A stretch of 64,000 nt of DNA from Pedobacter terrae (GCF_900100705.1 NZ_FNCH01000004.1:62001-126000); one strand, 5' to 3'. Shown: positions 16,562 through 25,324, numbered from the stretch's first letter. Translations and numbers: made by a program. Notes: a model not told the origin generated them from the sequence alone.

Positions 16562-17437
16562 TTATAATACGTTTAATAACTGTTCTTTTATCTTCTCTAA
16601 TTCTTCTTTCATACCTACAACAAACTGTTGCATTTGGGCATCATTTGCTTTTGCTCCCATAGTATTAATCTCACGTCCAATTTCCTGAGAAATGAACCCC
16701 ATTTTTTTACCATTTGCCTCTTTGCTTGCCAAAGTTTGCAAGAAATAATCGCAGTGGCTTTTTAAACGTGTTTTTTCTTCGGTGATGTCAATTTTATCGA
16801 TGTAATAAATCAATTCCTGCTCAAAACGGTTTTGGTCGATATTTACCTTCCCCACCGCGTCTTCTAAAAACTGGTTAAATTTATCGCGGATGGTCGAAAT
16901 CCTTTTTGGTTCCAATTCTTCTACCGATTTAAAGTACGACAGGATATTTTTAATGCGCAGTTCTAAATCCGCCTTTAAAACAGCGCCTTCATCTTCCCTA
17001 AACTGGTTAAAGTTGGCCAGAGCTTCAGTAAAAATCTGATAAAGATGGTTCCATTCATCTTCGCTAACACTTTCCTCCTTATAACTAATTACATCAGGAA
17101 AGGTTAAAGCTGTTTGGAGTAAGTTACTACTATCTGCACCTAATTCTTCATTAACAGCAATAAGTTGTTTATAATAGTGAGTTAGCAGTGCAGTGTTAAT
17201 GGTTGCGCCTGTAACTTCGCCATTACTGCGTTCTATATTGATGCTTAAACTTACCTTTCCGCGTTCGATATCTTTGCTACAGATGTTACGCAGAATCAAT
17301 TCTTTATCGGAAAAAGCTTTAGGATATTTTAAATTAAGCTCCAGGAATTTACTATTGAGCGATTTGATTTCGACACTATACTTTGCGTTTGCATAATCGG
17401 CTGTTGCTAAGCCGTATCCTGTCATGGATTTTATCAT
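16562..17437 (-). CDS. yicC: YicC/YloC family endoribonuclease
   Basis: A 291-residue YicC-family protein. The N-terminus MIKSMTGYGLATADY is the family signature and sets the start at 17435-17437; an ATG four codons later is the alternative. The conserved C-terminus includes LIYYIDKIDITEEKTRLKSH, FLQTLAS, KKMGFISQEIGREINTMGAKAND and VVGMKEELEKIKEQLLNVL. YicC in Escherichia coli is a ring-shaped endoribonuclease that aids RNA turnover. It heads the conserved group yicC, gmk, nadD. Confidence 0.93.
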   Translation of the reverse strand: MIKSMTGYGLATADYANAKYSVEIKSLNSKFLELNLKYPKAFSDKELILRNICSKDIERGKVSLSINIERSNGEVTGATINTALLTHYYKQLIAVNEELGADSSNLLQTALTFPDVISYKEESVSEDEWNHLYQIFTEALANFNQFREDEGAVLKADLELRIKNILSYFKSVEELEPKRISTIRDKFNQFLEDAVGKVNIDQNRFEQELIYYIDKIDITEEKTRLKSHCDYFLQTLASKEANGKKMGFISQEIGREINTMGAKANDAQMQQFVVGMKEELEKIKEQLLNVL

Positions 17438-17521
17438 GCGCAAAGATAGGGTTTTAAGCCGAAAGGAGAAATAATAATGGTTAAGGAGACGAGTTATAGC
17501 TTGTCGGACAAATCGCTTCAT

Positions 17522-17956
17522 AAATAGAAAACCAGCGTTCAGTATTTCTTTGGTAATTGCAGCCCGCTTTATGCTTTATCACAATTTTATTAAGTTAAGG
17601 GTTTTTAGTCACGGATGAGTACAGATAAACACGGATTTTCATATCTGTGTGCATCCTTTCTATCGTGGTTAATTATTTTCTTATGCCTAATAGCTAACTT
17701 AATGATATTGCACTTTACACCGATGAAAAATCTGGATGCCTGCTGCATCAGGTAACTATCGGATTGGGTTTATGTACAATGTGGAGTAGTTTTTGGCAAG
17801 AGCCTGTTACCTACAGGTGCAGAACCCAGGCCCATAAATGTAGCAAACGATGAGCATGAGCAGAAAGAATACTATTGCCGAATACAGTAGATAAAATCTG
17901 CCCAATAGGTTTCTTATAGGGATTAACGTTTCTTTAACAGTTTGCAAGGTTAACAA
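17522..17956. other. Non-coding gap with a dispersed repeat
   Basis: No convincing gene. Positions 17610-17668 hold an imperfect inverted repeat built on CACGGAT and ATCTGTG words (CACGGATGAG ... TATCGTGG), a recurring Bacteroidota type. On the minus strand a 46-codon frame from a TTG near 17947 encodes one hydrophobic segment (AIVFFLLMLIVCYI); it could be a small membrane protein, but nothing else supports it. Confidence 0.4.
17610..17668. repeat. CACGGAT-type imperfect inverted repeat
   Basis: The 59-bp element starts CACGGATGAGTACAG, has ACACGGATTTTC in the middle and ends ATCTGTGTGCATCC then TATCGTGG. The left and right halves can pair. It is non-coding and looks like a dispersed repeat remnant. 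Confidence 0.5.
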
Positions 17957-17986
17957 ATGTTAATTTTACAAAAATATCTTATAGAT

Positions 17987-18700
17987 ATGAAAGCATTTTT
18001 GATCACGTTATCACTTTCATTGCTATGGTTCATTTTACCTAAAAAAACGCTCGCTCAAATTACATCAGCAAAAGGAGTTATTTTAGAAAAAGGAACCCAG
18101 ATCCGTATTGCATTGGCTGTGGTAACCAATATTAATAATAAACAAGCTGTAGGAAGTAACGATATGGGTTTCTTTCAGGTGAAAGCCAAACCAGGCGATA
18201 CCCTATTGATTACCAAAAGGCATTTCGATAATATTTATGTGGTGGTGCCTGGCAATCAGGATTTGGTTATTAACCTGGTTAGGGCCGATATGATGCTGGA
18301 TGATGTAACAATTAAGGCAGAAAACAAACAACAAAACCTATCGGCTGTTAGGTTAGAACACCGTAAGAAAACTTATTTTTATGGTAAAAAGAGAAACCCG
18401 CTTTATTATGTGCGTTATCCATTGGCCGGAATAATGGAACTGTTTAGCGCAGAACGAAAAAATGCAAAACGTTTTGACCGTTATTATAATAATGAGACAA
18501 AAGAGTTGGAAATAGACCGGTTTTTCAATGTTAGTCTGGTTAAAAATAATACCAGTTTAACAGAGAAGCAAATGAATAAGTTTATGTTGGATTATAGACC
18601 GAAGCATAAACAGATTAAAAACTGGAATATCTATGATGCCGCTGATTATATTAAAAAATCGGCAAAACAGTATTTAGATACTTTAAATACGTCATTATAA
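17987..18700 (+). CDS. Secreted carboxypeptidase-regulatory-like protein, paralogue 1 of 3
   Basis: A 237-residue exported protein, first of a tandem triplet. The signal peptide MKAFLITLSLSLLWFILPKK ends in LAQ, so I start at the ATG 17987 rather than 17957. Residues about 25-110 resemble the carboxypeptidase D regulatory-like beta sandwich found at the start of TonB receptors (GVILEKGTQIRIALAVVTNI, SNDMGFFQVKAKPGDTLLI, MLDDVTIKA). The C-terminal half is specific to this family: FDRYYNNETKELEIDRFFN, TSLTEKQMNKFMLDYRP and DAADYIKKSAKQYLDTL. Probably periplasmic or envelope-associated. Function unknown. It is 4 nt from the next paralogue. Confidence 0.75.
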   Translation: MKAFLITLSLSLLWFILPKKTLAQITSAKGVILEKGTQIRIALAVVTNINNKQAVGSNDMGFFQVKAKPGDTLLITKRHFDNIYVVVPGNQDLVINLVRADMMLDDVTIKAENKQQNLSAVRLEHRKKTYFYGKKRNPLYYVRYPLAGIMELFSAERKNAKRFDRYYNNETKELEIDRFFNVSLVKNNTSLTEKQMNKFMLDYRPKHKQIKNWNIYDAADYIKKSAKQYLDTLNTSL

Positions 18701-18704
18701 TAAA

Positions 18705-19421
18705 ATGAAACTTTTAAAAGCTATTCTTTTACTCGTCATCTTAATGTATGGCTTTGGCGCCACTGCCCAAGATTTTGTGCTGAACGGCGTGATAATTGAA
18801 AAAGGTTCAAATGTGCGGATTGCTCTGGCCAGTATTACTAACATCCGTAGTAAGACAGGCGCAACCAGTAACGATATTGGCATATTTCAGTTAAATGTCC
18901 AGATTGGAGATACACTGTTCATTCAAAAAAGAAATCTGAATGAGCAAAAGGTAGTGGTTAAAACAAATGATGACCTGGTTGTTTATCTGGTCAGGGGAAG
19001 TACCATGCTAGACGAGGTTATAGTTAAAGGGCAGACCCAAAAACAGGAAATGGAGAGCATAAAAAGAGACCTGAAGAGCAATGGCTCATTTTATGCCGGT
19101 AAACCGCCATTAATTCTGCTTAACCCATTTGGAGGAAATCCGATAACATTTTTTTATGAGCTTTTCGGAAAAACACCAACCAGAGCACGTAATTTTAACC
19201 GTTATTATAAAAAGGAGCTAAGTTTGATCGAAGTAGATAGATTTTTTAATAAAAGTTTGGTGTCGAATCATACTTCCTTAACTGAAAAAGATCTGGACAA
19301 GTTTTTGCTTGATTATTACCCAACACGCAGGATGACGCTTAATTGGAGCAATTATGATGCGGTTAAATATATCAAAGAATCGGCTAAGAAATATACCGAT
19401 ACTTTGAAACACACAAATTAA
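18705..19421 (+). CDS. Secreted carboxypeptidase-regulatory-like protein, paralogue 2 of 3
   Basis: A 238-residue paralogue of the preceding gene. The signal peptide is MKLLKAILLLVILMYGFGA with cleavage after TAQ. The beta-sandwich region reads GVIIEKGSNVRIALASITNI and TSNDIGIFQLNVQIGDTLFI, and the shared tail reads FNRYYKKELSLIEVDRFFN, HTSLTEKDLDKFLLDYYP and VKYIKESAKKYTDTL. The middle (about residues 125-160) is the most variable part and contains a Pro/Gly-rich hydrophobic stretch (PPLILLNPFGGNP). It is closer to paralogue 3 than to paralogue 1 in its first half. Function unknown. Confidence 0.75.
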   Translation: MKLLKAILLLVILMYGFGATAQDFVLNGVIIEKGSNVRIALASITNIRSKTGATSNDIGIFQLNVQIGDTLFIQKRNLNEQKVVVKTNDDLVVYLVRGSTMLDEVIVKGQTQKQEMESIKRDLKSNGSFYAGKPPLILLNPFGGNPITFFYELFGKTPTRARNFNRYYKKELSLIEVDRFFNKSLVSNHTSLTEKDLDKFLLDYYPTRRMTLNWSNYDAVKYIKESAKKYTDTLKHTN

Positions 19422-19427
19422 CACACC

Positions 19428-20138
19428 ATGAAAAATTTTAAATTTTCTGTTATACTCTTCGTTTTTACCTCAGTCAGTTTCTTCGCAAGCGCGCAGGATT
19501 TTATTGTGAAAGGCGTGGTGATTGAAAAAGGTTCAAATATCAGAATTGCATTATCAGAAATTACCAATCTGCGGACAGGAATAGGTGTGGGAAGCAATGA
19601 TATTGGTCTGTTTCAGTTAAAAGCGAGAATCGGCGATACGCTGCTGGTAATTAAACGCGACCTGATTGATCAGCGTGTGGTGGTAAGCAGCGAAAAAGAT
19701 CTGGTAGTTTACCTGGTTAGAGGAAGCACCACACTTGACGATGTAACTATCAGAGGAAATACCAAAAAAGAAGATTTAGATGAAATTAAACGCGATTTTA
19801 AGAATAAGGGTGTATACAACGGCGGTAAAACAACAGTTTTGTCTGCCATATTTAGTCCTTTAAACGCGCTATATAATCTGTTTGGTAGCGATCCTAAAAA
19901 TGCACGGAGATTTGGAAGGTATGCCGATAATGAAATTAAGCAATCGCAGATTGATATATACTTTAACCAGAGCATCATTAAAAACAATACCGAATTAAGA
20001 GGCGATACCTTAGAAAAGTACATGCTAAACTGTCGGCCTGAATTTGATAAAGCGCAGTATTGGAACAGTTACGATTATATTAAATACATTAAAGAATCCT
20101 CCAAGAAATTTACAGATACACTGGGAAAGGGAAAGTAG
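19428..20138 (+). CDS. Secreted carboxypeptidase-regulatory-like protein, paralogue 3 of 3
   Basis: A 236-residue third copy, 6 nt after paralogue 2. It has the signal peptide MKNFKFSVILFVFTSVSFFA with cleavage after SAQ. The conserved blocks are GVVIEKGSNIRIALSEITNL, GSNDIGLFQLKARIGDTLLV, VVYLVRGSTTLDDVTI, then FGRYADNEIKQSQIDIYFN and IKYIKESSKKFTDTLGKG. Its C-terminal block departs most from the other two (TELRGDTLEKYMLNCRP replaces TSLTEKxLxKFxLDYxP). The three genes are closely packed and should share one transcript, which ends in repeat-rich DNA. Confidence 0.75.
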   Translation: MKNFKFSVILFVFTSVSFFASAQDFIVKGVVIEKGSNIRIALSEITNLRTGIGVGSNDIGLFQLKARIGDTLLVIKRDLIDQRVVVSSEKDLVVYLVRGSTTLDDVTIRGNTKKEDLDEIKRDFKNKGVYNGGKTTVLSAIFSPLNALYNLFGSDPKNARRFGRYADNEIKQSQIDIYFNQSIIKNNTELRGDTLEKYMLNCRPEFDKAQYWNSYDYIKYIKESSKKFTDTLGKGK

Positions 20139-20140
20139 GT

Positions 20141-20178
20141 TTTAGTCTTGAGTCGGGAGTCTTTAGTCCTTAGTCAAC
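20141..20178. repeat. Degenerate heptamer repeat (xAGTCxx)
   Basis: Five consecutive 7-bp units share the core AGTC in register (TAGTCTT, GAGTCGG, GAGTCTT, TAGTCCT, TAGTCAA). It starts two bases after the third paralogue's stop codon. Non-coding. Confidence 0.6.
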
Positions 20179-20228
20179 CGACCAGTTTAGAGTTGAAATC
20201 AGATGATCAGTTTGCAGTTGACGGTTTA

Positions 20229-20365
20229 CAGTTGCTCATGATCGAGTCTGATGTTTGAATTTCAGTTAACCAATTCGACAATTATTGATTAAATAAGAGA
20301 CAGTTTACAGTTGACAGTTGACAGTTGCTCATGATCGAGTCTGAAGTTTGGATTTCAGTTAACCA
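20229..20365. repeat. 44-bp direct duplication with embedded ACAGTTG heptamers
   Basis: Segments 20229-20272 and 20322-20365 are 44 bp long and differ at two positions; both start CAGTTGCTCATGATCGAG and end TTTCAGTTAACCA. Between them the unit ACAGTTG is repeated in tandem (20305-20327). The rest of the 20139-20456 gap contains only further CAGTT-type words. Non-coding. Confidence 0.8.
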
Positions 20366-20456
20366 GTTTCAATAATTAACCTGTTAACCATCATACAGTT
20401 AACAGTGAGCGGTTTGCAGTTACTATGAACTAATGGCCAGTAAAACTAATGAACTT

Positions 20457-21185
20457 CTAGATACTAAGCGTTTCGCAAGCTTTTTCAGCTGCTAATTTTT
20501 CTGCGTTTTTTTTGTTGTAATCTCTTCCGGTACCAACTTTTTCGCCTTCTACCATCGCACTAATGGTGAATAATTTACTGCTTTCGCCTTCACCGTTTTC
20601 AGCAAGTTCGAATAATACATCCTTACCATGGCGCTGGCACCACTCAATTAATTTACTTTTAAAATTGGTTTCAGTAAGTTCAAGGGTATGAATATCGATA
20701 TGCGGTTTAACAATTCTGCGCAATAAAAACTCTTTGGTAAAATTGTACCCTTTATCCATATAAATGGCACCTATAATGGCTTCAAAAGCATCGCCCAACA
20801 TCGAATTGTGTTTGGTTTGTATACTCACTGATCGTTGATCAAACTGGATCAGTTTATCAAAACCAATTTTTTTCGCAAGCTGATTTAAATTAGCCCGGTT
20901 TACAATCTTCGAACGCATTTCGGTTAAAAAACCCTCTTCTTTGTAGGGATAGTGTTTAAAAAGCAACTCTGCTATTACCGAACCCAGAACAGCATCACCT
21001 AAGAATTCTAATCGCTCGTTGCTGCTTCTGCTTCCGTTTTTTAGAATTTTTGCTGCAGAACGATGTCTGAACGCCATTTTATAGAGCGTAACATTGCCTG
21101 GAACAAAGCCTAAAATGTTTTTCAGCTTTTTAACAAACTCCTTTTCAGGGGAGAGATAGAGTTTATATAATTTTAATATCGGCAT
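20457..21185 (-). CDS. rnc: Ribonuclease III
   Basis: A 242-residue double-strand-specific RNase that matures rRNA and other structured transcripts. The signature ERLEFLGDAVLG is at residues 57-68, and the second catalytic block NSMLGDAFEAIIGAIYMDKG is near 128-147. The C-terminal double-stranded-RNA-binding domain (about 170-240) has FKSKLIEWCQRHGKD, KVGTGRDYNKKNAEKLAAEKA. The N-terminal 15 residues are a modest extension. It follows fabF by 94 nt on the same strand, as in many Bacteroidota (acpP, fabF, rnc). Confidence 0.96.
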   Translation of the reverse strand: MPILKLYKLYLSPEKEFVKKLKNILGFVPGNVTLYKMAFRHRSAAKILKNGSRSSNERLEFLGDAVLGSVIAELLFKHYPYKEEGFLTEMRSKIVNRANLNQLAKKIGFDKLIQFDQRSVSIQTKHNSMLGDAFEAIIGAIYMDKGYNFTKEFLLRRIVKPHIDIHTLELTETNFKSKLIEWCQRHGKDVLFELAENGEGESSKLFTISAMVEGEKVGTGRDYNKKNAEKLAAEKACETLSI

Positions 21186-21279
21186 TAAATAAATAACACA
21201 ATTAGCGGCTAACTAGCATATTTAACTAAGTTATCTATTTTTAATTAGCATACAAAATTATATACCTATGCTGTTCTAA

Positions 21280-22533
21280 TTAATCTTCGTATTTCTTGAA
21301 AATAACAGAAGCATTGTGTCCACCAAAACCGAATGTATTACTTAAAGCAGCTCTAACAGTACGTTTTTGTGCTTTATTAAAAGTAAAATTCAATTTAGGA
21401 TCAAATGCAGGATCGTCTGTAAAATGATTGATTGTTGGAGGAACAATATCATTTTTGACAGCAAGAATTGCTGCAATAGCCTCAATAGCACCAGCTGCAC
21501 CTAAAAGGTGGCCAGTCATCGATTTGGTTGAGCTAATGTTTAAACGATAAGCATCTTCACCAAATAATGTACCAATGGCTTTGGTTTCACTAATATCACC
21601 TAGTGGTGTAGAAGTACCGTGTACATTGATATAATCTATATCAGCAGTTGTTAAACCAGCATCTTTCAGTGCATTGGTCATTACCATTCTAGCGCCTAAA
21701 CCTTCAGGATGCGGTGCCGTAATGTGATTGGCATCAGCACTCATTCCGCCGCCAACAAGTTCTGCATAAATTTTTGCACCTCTTGCTTTAGCGTGTTCAA
21801 GTTCTTCTAAAATAATGGTTCCTGCACCTTCACCAGCTACGAAGCCATCGCGGTCTTTATCAAAAGGACGTGATGCTGTTGCCGGATCTTCATTACGTGT
21901 AGATAATGCATGCATGGCATTAAAACCACCCATACCTGCTTCATTGATGATGGCTTCAGAACCGCCGCTGATAATGACATCAGCCATACCCAAACGGATA
22001 TAGTTAAATGCATCAATCATTGCATTTGTTGAAGAAGCACACGCCGAAACAGTTGCAAAATTTGGCCCACGCAGGCCGTATTTGATTGAGATATGCCCTG
22101 GAGCGATATCTACAATCATTTTAGGGATAAAGAATGGATTGTATCTTGGCGTACCATCTCCCTTAGCGAAATTCGAAATTTCATCCAGGAAAGTTTTCAA
22201 TCCACCTATGCCCGCACCCCAGATTACACCGATCCGGTTGGTATCTAATTTTTCAAAATCAAAACCACCATCTTTAACAGCCTCATCTGTTGCTACAAGA
22301 GCATATTGTACAAACGGATCTAGCTTGCGGGCTTCTTTTTTCTCCAAAAAGTCTTCAGGATTAAAATTTTTAACCTCGCATGCGAATTTGGTTTTGAACT
22401 TTTCAGTATCAAAACCTTTAATAGGAGCAGCGCCACTCACCCCGTTAGTCAACCCTTCCCAAAAATCGGGAACATTATTGCCTATAGGAGTGAGCGCACC
22501 CAACCCTGTTACTACTACTCTTTTTAATTCCAT
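21280..22533 (-). CDS. fabF: 3-oxoacyl-ACP synthase II
   Basis: A 417-residue condensing enzyme that extends acyl-ACP with malonyl-ACP in fatty acid synthesis. The N-terminus MELKRVVVTGLGALTPIGN is typical. The active-site Cys is in TVSACASSTNAMIDAF, the two His in INVHGTSTPLGD and STKSMTGHLLGAAGA, and the C-terminal NTFGFGGHNAS loop is intact. It begins 21 nt after acpP, forming acpP-fabF(-rnc). Confidence 0.97.
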   Translation of the reverse strand: MELKRVVVTGLGALTPIGNNVPDFWEGLTNGVSGAAPIKGFDTEKFKTKFACEVKNFNPEDFLEKKEARKLDPFVQYALVATDEAVKDGGFDFEKLDTNRIGVIWGAGIGGLKTFLDEISNFAKGDGTPRYNPFFIPKMIVDIAPGHISIKYGLRGPNFATVSACASSTNAMIDAFNYIRLGMADVIISGGSEAIINEAGMGGFNAMHALSTRNEDPATASRPFDKDRDGFVAGEGAGTIILEELEHAKARGAKIYAELVGGGMSADANHITAPHPEGLGARMVMTNALKDAGLTTADIDYINVHGTSTPLGDISETKAIGTLFGEDAYRLNISSTKSMTGHLLGAAGAIEAIAAILAVKNDIVPPTINHFTDDPAFDPKLNFTFNKAQKRTVRAALSNTFGFGGHNASVIFKKYED

Positions 22534-22554
22534 TTATACTGAAAAAGCGTAATT

Positions 22555-22791
22555 CTATTTAACGTTTTTTTCCAAATAAGCAATTGCCTGGCCAACTGTA
22601 CCGATGGTTTCAGCCTGATCATCAGGAATAGCTACATTGAATTCTTTTTCAAATTCCATAATCAATTCTACGGTATCTAAAGAATCTGCACCTAAATCGT
22701 TGGTGAATGAAGCCTCTGGCGTAACTTCGCTTTCGTCAACACCTAGTTTTTCTACGATAATAGCCTTAACTCTTGAAGCAATATCAGACAT
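22555..22791 (-). CDS. acpP: Acyl carrier protein
   Basis: A 78-residue acidic four-helix carrier. The phosphopantetheine attachment Ser is S37 in [15 protein letters not shown]. Length and sequence ([20 protein letters not shown]) are standard. It is the first gene of the acpP-fabF-rnc run and has a recognisable Bacteroidetes-type promoter upstream. It delivers growing acyl chains to FabF and other enzymes. Confidence 0.97.
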   Translation of the reverse strand: MSDIASRVKAIIVEKLGVDESEVTPEASFTNDLGADSLDTVELIMEFEKEFNVAIPDDQAETIGTVGQAIAYLEKNVK

Positions 22792-22824
22792 AATTTTATA
22801 ATTTAATGGTTAAATAATTCTGTG

Positions 22825-22855
22825 CAAAGAAAAATAAATTCTTACAATTTTCAAA
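22825..22855 (-). promoter_or_regulatory. Candidate promoter of acpP-fabF-rnc
   Basis: On the minus strand TTTG (22852-22855) is followed after exactly 19 nt by TTTCTTTG (22825-22832). This is one base off the Bacteroidetes -33/-7 pattern TTTG-N19-TAnnTTTG. It lies 34 nt before the acpP start codon. Confidence 0.5.
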
Positions 22856-22949
22856 TGTTTTTATTTCGATATGTAATTTTGGTACCTCAATAACACAGCG
22901 AATATAGAATTAGTTTTTTAATTTCGTTCTGTAAATAATTTATTTCGCT

Positions 22950-23369
22950 TTGAATAAGACTTACCTAAAACTTACCTTAGACCTTGATTTTATACTGATT
23001 GCGATCACAGCACCCTTAAAAGACTATGTGCTTTGCCACAAAATTAATACCCGGCTAAATACTGAATTTGAAAAAATAGAAGACCACGAAATATTTTTTA
23101 ATATTGATGAACCAGCCTGGTCTTTCTCTAAATATTATTTTTTTGTAGAGCAGGGTGAGGTAGAATACTACTTAATATGCAACAAAAGCAGTGATGGTTT
23201 TCTCATTCCGGAGATGAACAAAGTAGATTTTTTTATCATCATTAAAGAATTTATTGATAAGGAGGATTTGGATTATTTAATCAATGGATTGAACAAACTG
23301 CCTGATATACAGGTGGCTGCAAAAATTGATCCTACTAAATTAAAGAGCCGTGAAAATTTGGTAATATAA
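22950..23369 (+). CDS. IPExxxVDY family protein
   Basis: A 139-residue protein of the Bacteroidota IPExxxVDY family; here the motif reads IPEMNKVDF. The start must be the TTG at 22950 (MNKTYLKLTLDLDF): an in-frame stop lies 16 nt upstream and the next in-frame ATG is far inside the domain. It has no signal peptide or membrane segment. Its conserved place between acpP and pyk is known from related genomes, but no biochemical role is established. It is divergent from acpP and 150 nt before pyk. Confidence 0.87.
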   Translation: MNKTYLKLTLDLDFILIAITAPLKDYVLCHKINTRLNTEFEKIEDHEIFFNIDEPAWSFSKYYFFVEQGEVEYYLICNKSSDGFLIPEMNKVDFFIIIKEFIDKEDLDYLINGLNKLPDIQVAAKIDPTKLKSRENLVI

Positions 23370-23383
23370 AAATTATATACATG

Positions 23384-23406
23384 GTGTATTAAATACACTA
23401 TATTTG
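23384..23406 (+). promoter_or_regulatory. pyk promoter: palindrome abutting a -7 element
   Basis: A perfect 15-bp odd palindrome GTGTATT-A-AATACAC (23384-23398) is followed immediately by TATATTTG (23399-23406), which matches the -7 consensus TAnnTTTG. A repressor bound to the palindrome would block the promoter. The predicted leader to the pyk ATG is about 105 nt. Confidence 0.5.
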
Positions 23407-23519
23407 GCAGTTACAAACAAAGAACAAAAAAACAAAATATATAAAATTTAATGCAGTTTGATTATTTTAGATAATAATTAATGCTTTCTTTAAGCTGCAT
23501 TCCTAAAATCAATTAATAA

Positions 23520-24950
23520 ATGAAACCTTTTCATTCGAGAACTAAAATTGTTGCCACGCTTGGGCCTGCATCAGCAAAACCAGATGTATTATATAGTATG
23601 TTTAACGCAGGTTTAGATGTTTGCCGTCTAAATTTTTCACACGGATCACAAGCAGATCATCAAGCGGTTTTGGATACCATCCGCGAATTAAACAAAAAAT
23701 ACGAATATAATGTAGGTATTCTTGCCGATTTACAGGGGCCTAAAATTCGCATTGGTTTAGTAAAAGAAGGTGGTATTAACCTGATTAACGGAAATACTAC
23801 CGTAATTACTACGAATGAATGTATTGGTAACGAAGAGCGTATCTACATTACTTACCAAAACTTTCCGCAGGATGTTCAGGCCGGCGAAATTATCCTTCTG
23901 GATGATGGAAAGCTTCAGATGAAAGTGATTTCTACCAATTTAAAAGATGAGGTAGTTTGTGAGATTGTTCACGGTGGAATTTTAACGTCCAGAAAAGGTG
24001 TTAACTTGCCAAATACTAAAGTTTCCATTCCTTCTTTAACTCCGGAAGACCGTGAAAACTTAGAATTCGTTTTAGAAAATGACGTAGAATGGATCGGTTT
24101 ATCTTTCGTGCGTAAGGCGGAAGACATTATCGAACTTAAAAAGATTATTGCTGAGCGTGGTAAAACTGCCCGTGTAATTGCTAAAATAGAAAAACCAGAG
24201 GCTATTGCCAATATAGACGAAATTATTGCTGTAACTGATGGTATTATGGTTGCCCGTGGCGATTTAGGTGTTGAATGTCCGATGGAAGAAGTTCCATTGT
24301 TACAGAAAATGATTGTTGCTAAATGTAGAGCGGCTTCTAAGCCAGTAATTGTAGCTACCCAAATGTTAGAAAGTATGATCACAACCCCACGTCCAACACG
24401 TGCAGAGGTGAATGACGTAGCCAACTCTGTTTTGGATGGCGCTGATGCGGTAATGCTAAGTGGCGAAACTTCAGTTGGAGAATTCCCGCTGATCGTGATC
24501 GAAACCATGCAAAAAATTATTCAGAACATTGAAGAGAACAATTATCCTTTCCATCCTGATAAGTTTTTAAAACCAAAATCGCCTTCTTTCTTAAGTGATG
24601 CGATTTGTGATTCGGCTTGTTTCTTAGCGAAACAGACCAACGCGGTAGGTATTGTATCGATGACTTTAAGCGGTTATACTGCTTTCGAAATTTCAAGCCA
24701 CCGCCCAGAGGCCTTAACCTTTATTTTTACCAGTAACAGGGCATTATTAAACGCGGTAAGTTTACTTTGGGGTGTAAGAGGTTTCTACTACGATAAGTGG
24801 GAAAGTACTGATAATACCATTATTGAAGTGAACGAATTCTTAAAAAGCAAAAAATTGGTTAAACAAGGTGATATCATCATTAATACGGCTGCTATTCCGA
24901 TGGAAGCAAAAGGTAAAACCAATATGTTAAAAATTACAGTTATAGATTAA
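23520..24950 (+). CDS. pyk: Pyruvate kinase
   Basis: A 476-residue glycolytic enzyme making pyruvate and ATP from phosphoenolpyruvate and ADP. It opens KIVATLGPASAKPDVL; LNFSHGSQADH is the N-terminal substrate loop and the B domain spans roughly residues 70-170. AKIEKPEAIANIDEI carries the catalytic Lys and Glu, MVARGDLGVE the metal site, and VATQMLESMITTPRPTRAEVNDVAN the following helices. The C-terminal allosteric domain is present. It ends before a strong terminator. Confidence 0.97.
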   Translation: MKPFHSRTKIVATLGPASAKPDVLYSMFNAGLDVCRLNFSHGSQADHQAVLDTIRELNKKYEYNVGILADLQGPKIRIGLVKEGGINLINGNTTVITTNECIGNEERIYITYQNFPQDVQAGEIILLDDGKLQMKVISTNLKDEVVCEIVHGGILTSRKGVNLPNTKVSIPSLTPEDRENLEFVLENDVEWIGLSFVRKAEDIIELKKIIAERGKTARVIAKIEKPEAIANIDEIIAVTDGIMVARGDLGVECPMEEVPLLQKMIVAKCRAASKPVIVATQMLESMITTPRPTRAEVNDVANSVLDGADAVMLSGETSVGEFPLIVIETMQKIIQNIEENNYPFHPDKFLKPKSPSFLSDAICDSACFLAKQTNAVGIVSMTLSGYTAFEISSHRPEALTFIFTSNRALLNAVSLLWGVRGFYYDKWESTDNTIIEVNEFLKSKKLVKQGDIIINTAAIPMEAKGKTNMLKITVID

Positions 24951-24967
24951 TTATATATATTTATTAC

Positions 24968-25000
24968 AAGGCGCTTCATTTTAAATGAGGCGCCTTTTTT
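24968..25000 (+). terminator. Intrinsic terminator of pyk
   Basis: The stem AAGGCGCTTCATTT / AAATGAGGCGCCTT has one G-T pair and a very short loop, followed by a T run (24994-25000). It lies 18 nt after the pyk stop codon. Confidence 0.92.
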
Positions 25001-25003
25001 ATG

Positions 25004-25320
25004 CCCGATCTTTTAGACATCAGGCTAATCGCTTATCTTTATCTAAGGATATAAGACGGATTTAATTCCGACTTTGGTCGTGTGAAATTGTCATAAGTCC
25101 GACGAAACCCCGACTTACGTCCGGCGAAAGTCCGTCAAAGAAGTCGAGCTGTGGTCTTTGGGAACCGTCCTTTCGACCGCAATAGAGAATCTTTGCAACC
25201 TGTTTTATACGACTTCAGCTTTACAAAAAAACATTGATTAAGCGGAATATAACTTAACAAAAGAATAAATTCATCAGACTGAATTTCTTGTCATCAATTT
25301 TTATGGAGATATGAATAAAA
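25004..25320. other. Gene-free gap with GTCCG/CGAAA repeats
   Basis: I see no gene. At 25085-25140 the words GTCCGACGAAA, GTCCGGCGAAA and GTCCGTCAAAG recur in a more GC-rich patch. At 25165-25195 CGTCCTTTCGACCGCAATAG resembles one half of the dispersed GTCATTTCGA-type repeat. It reads as degenerate repeat DNA. Confidence 0.4.
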
Positions 25321-25324
25321 AAAT

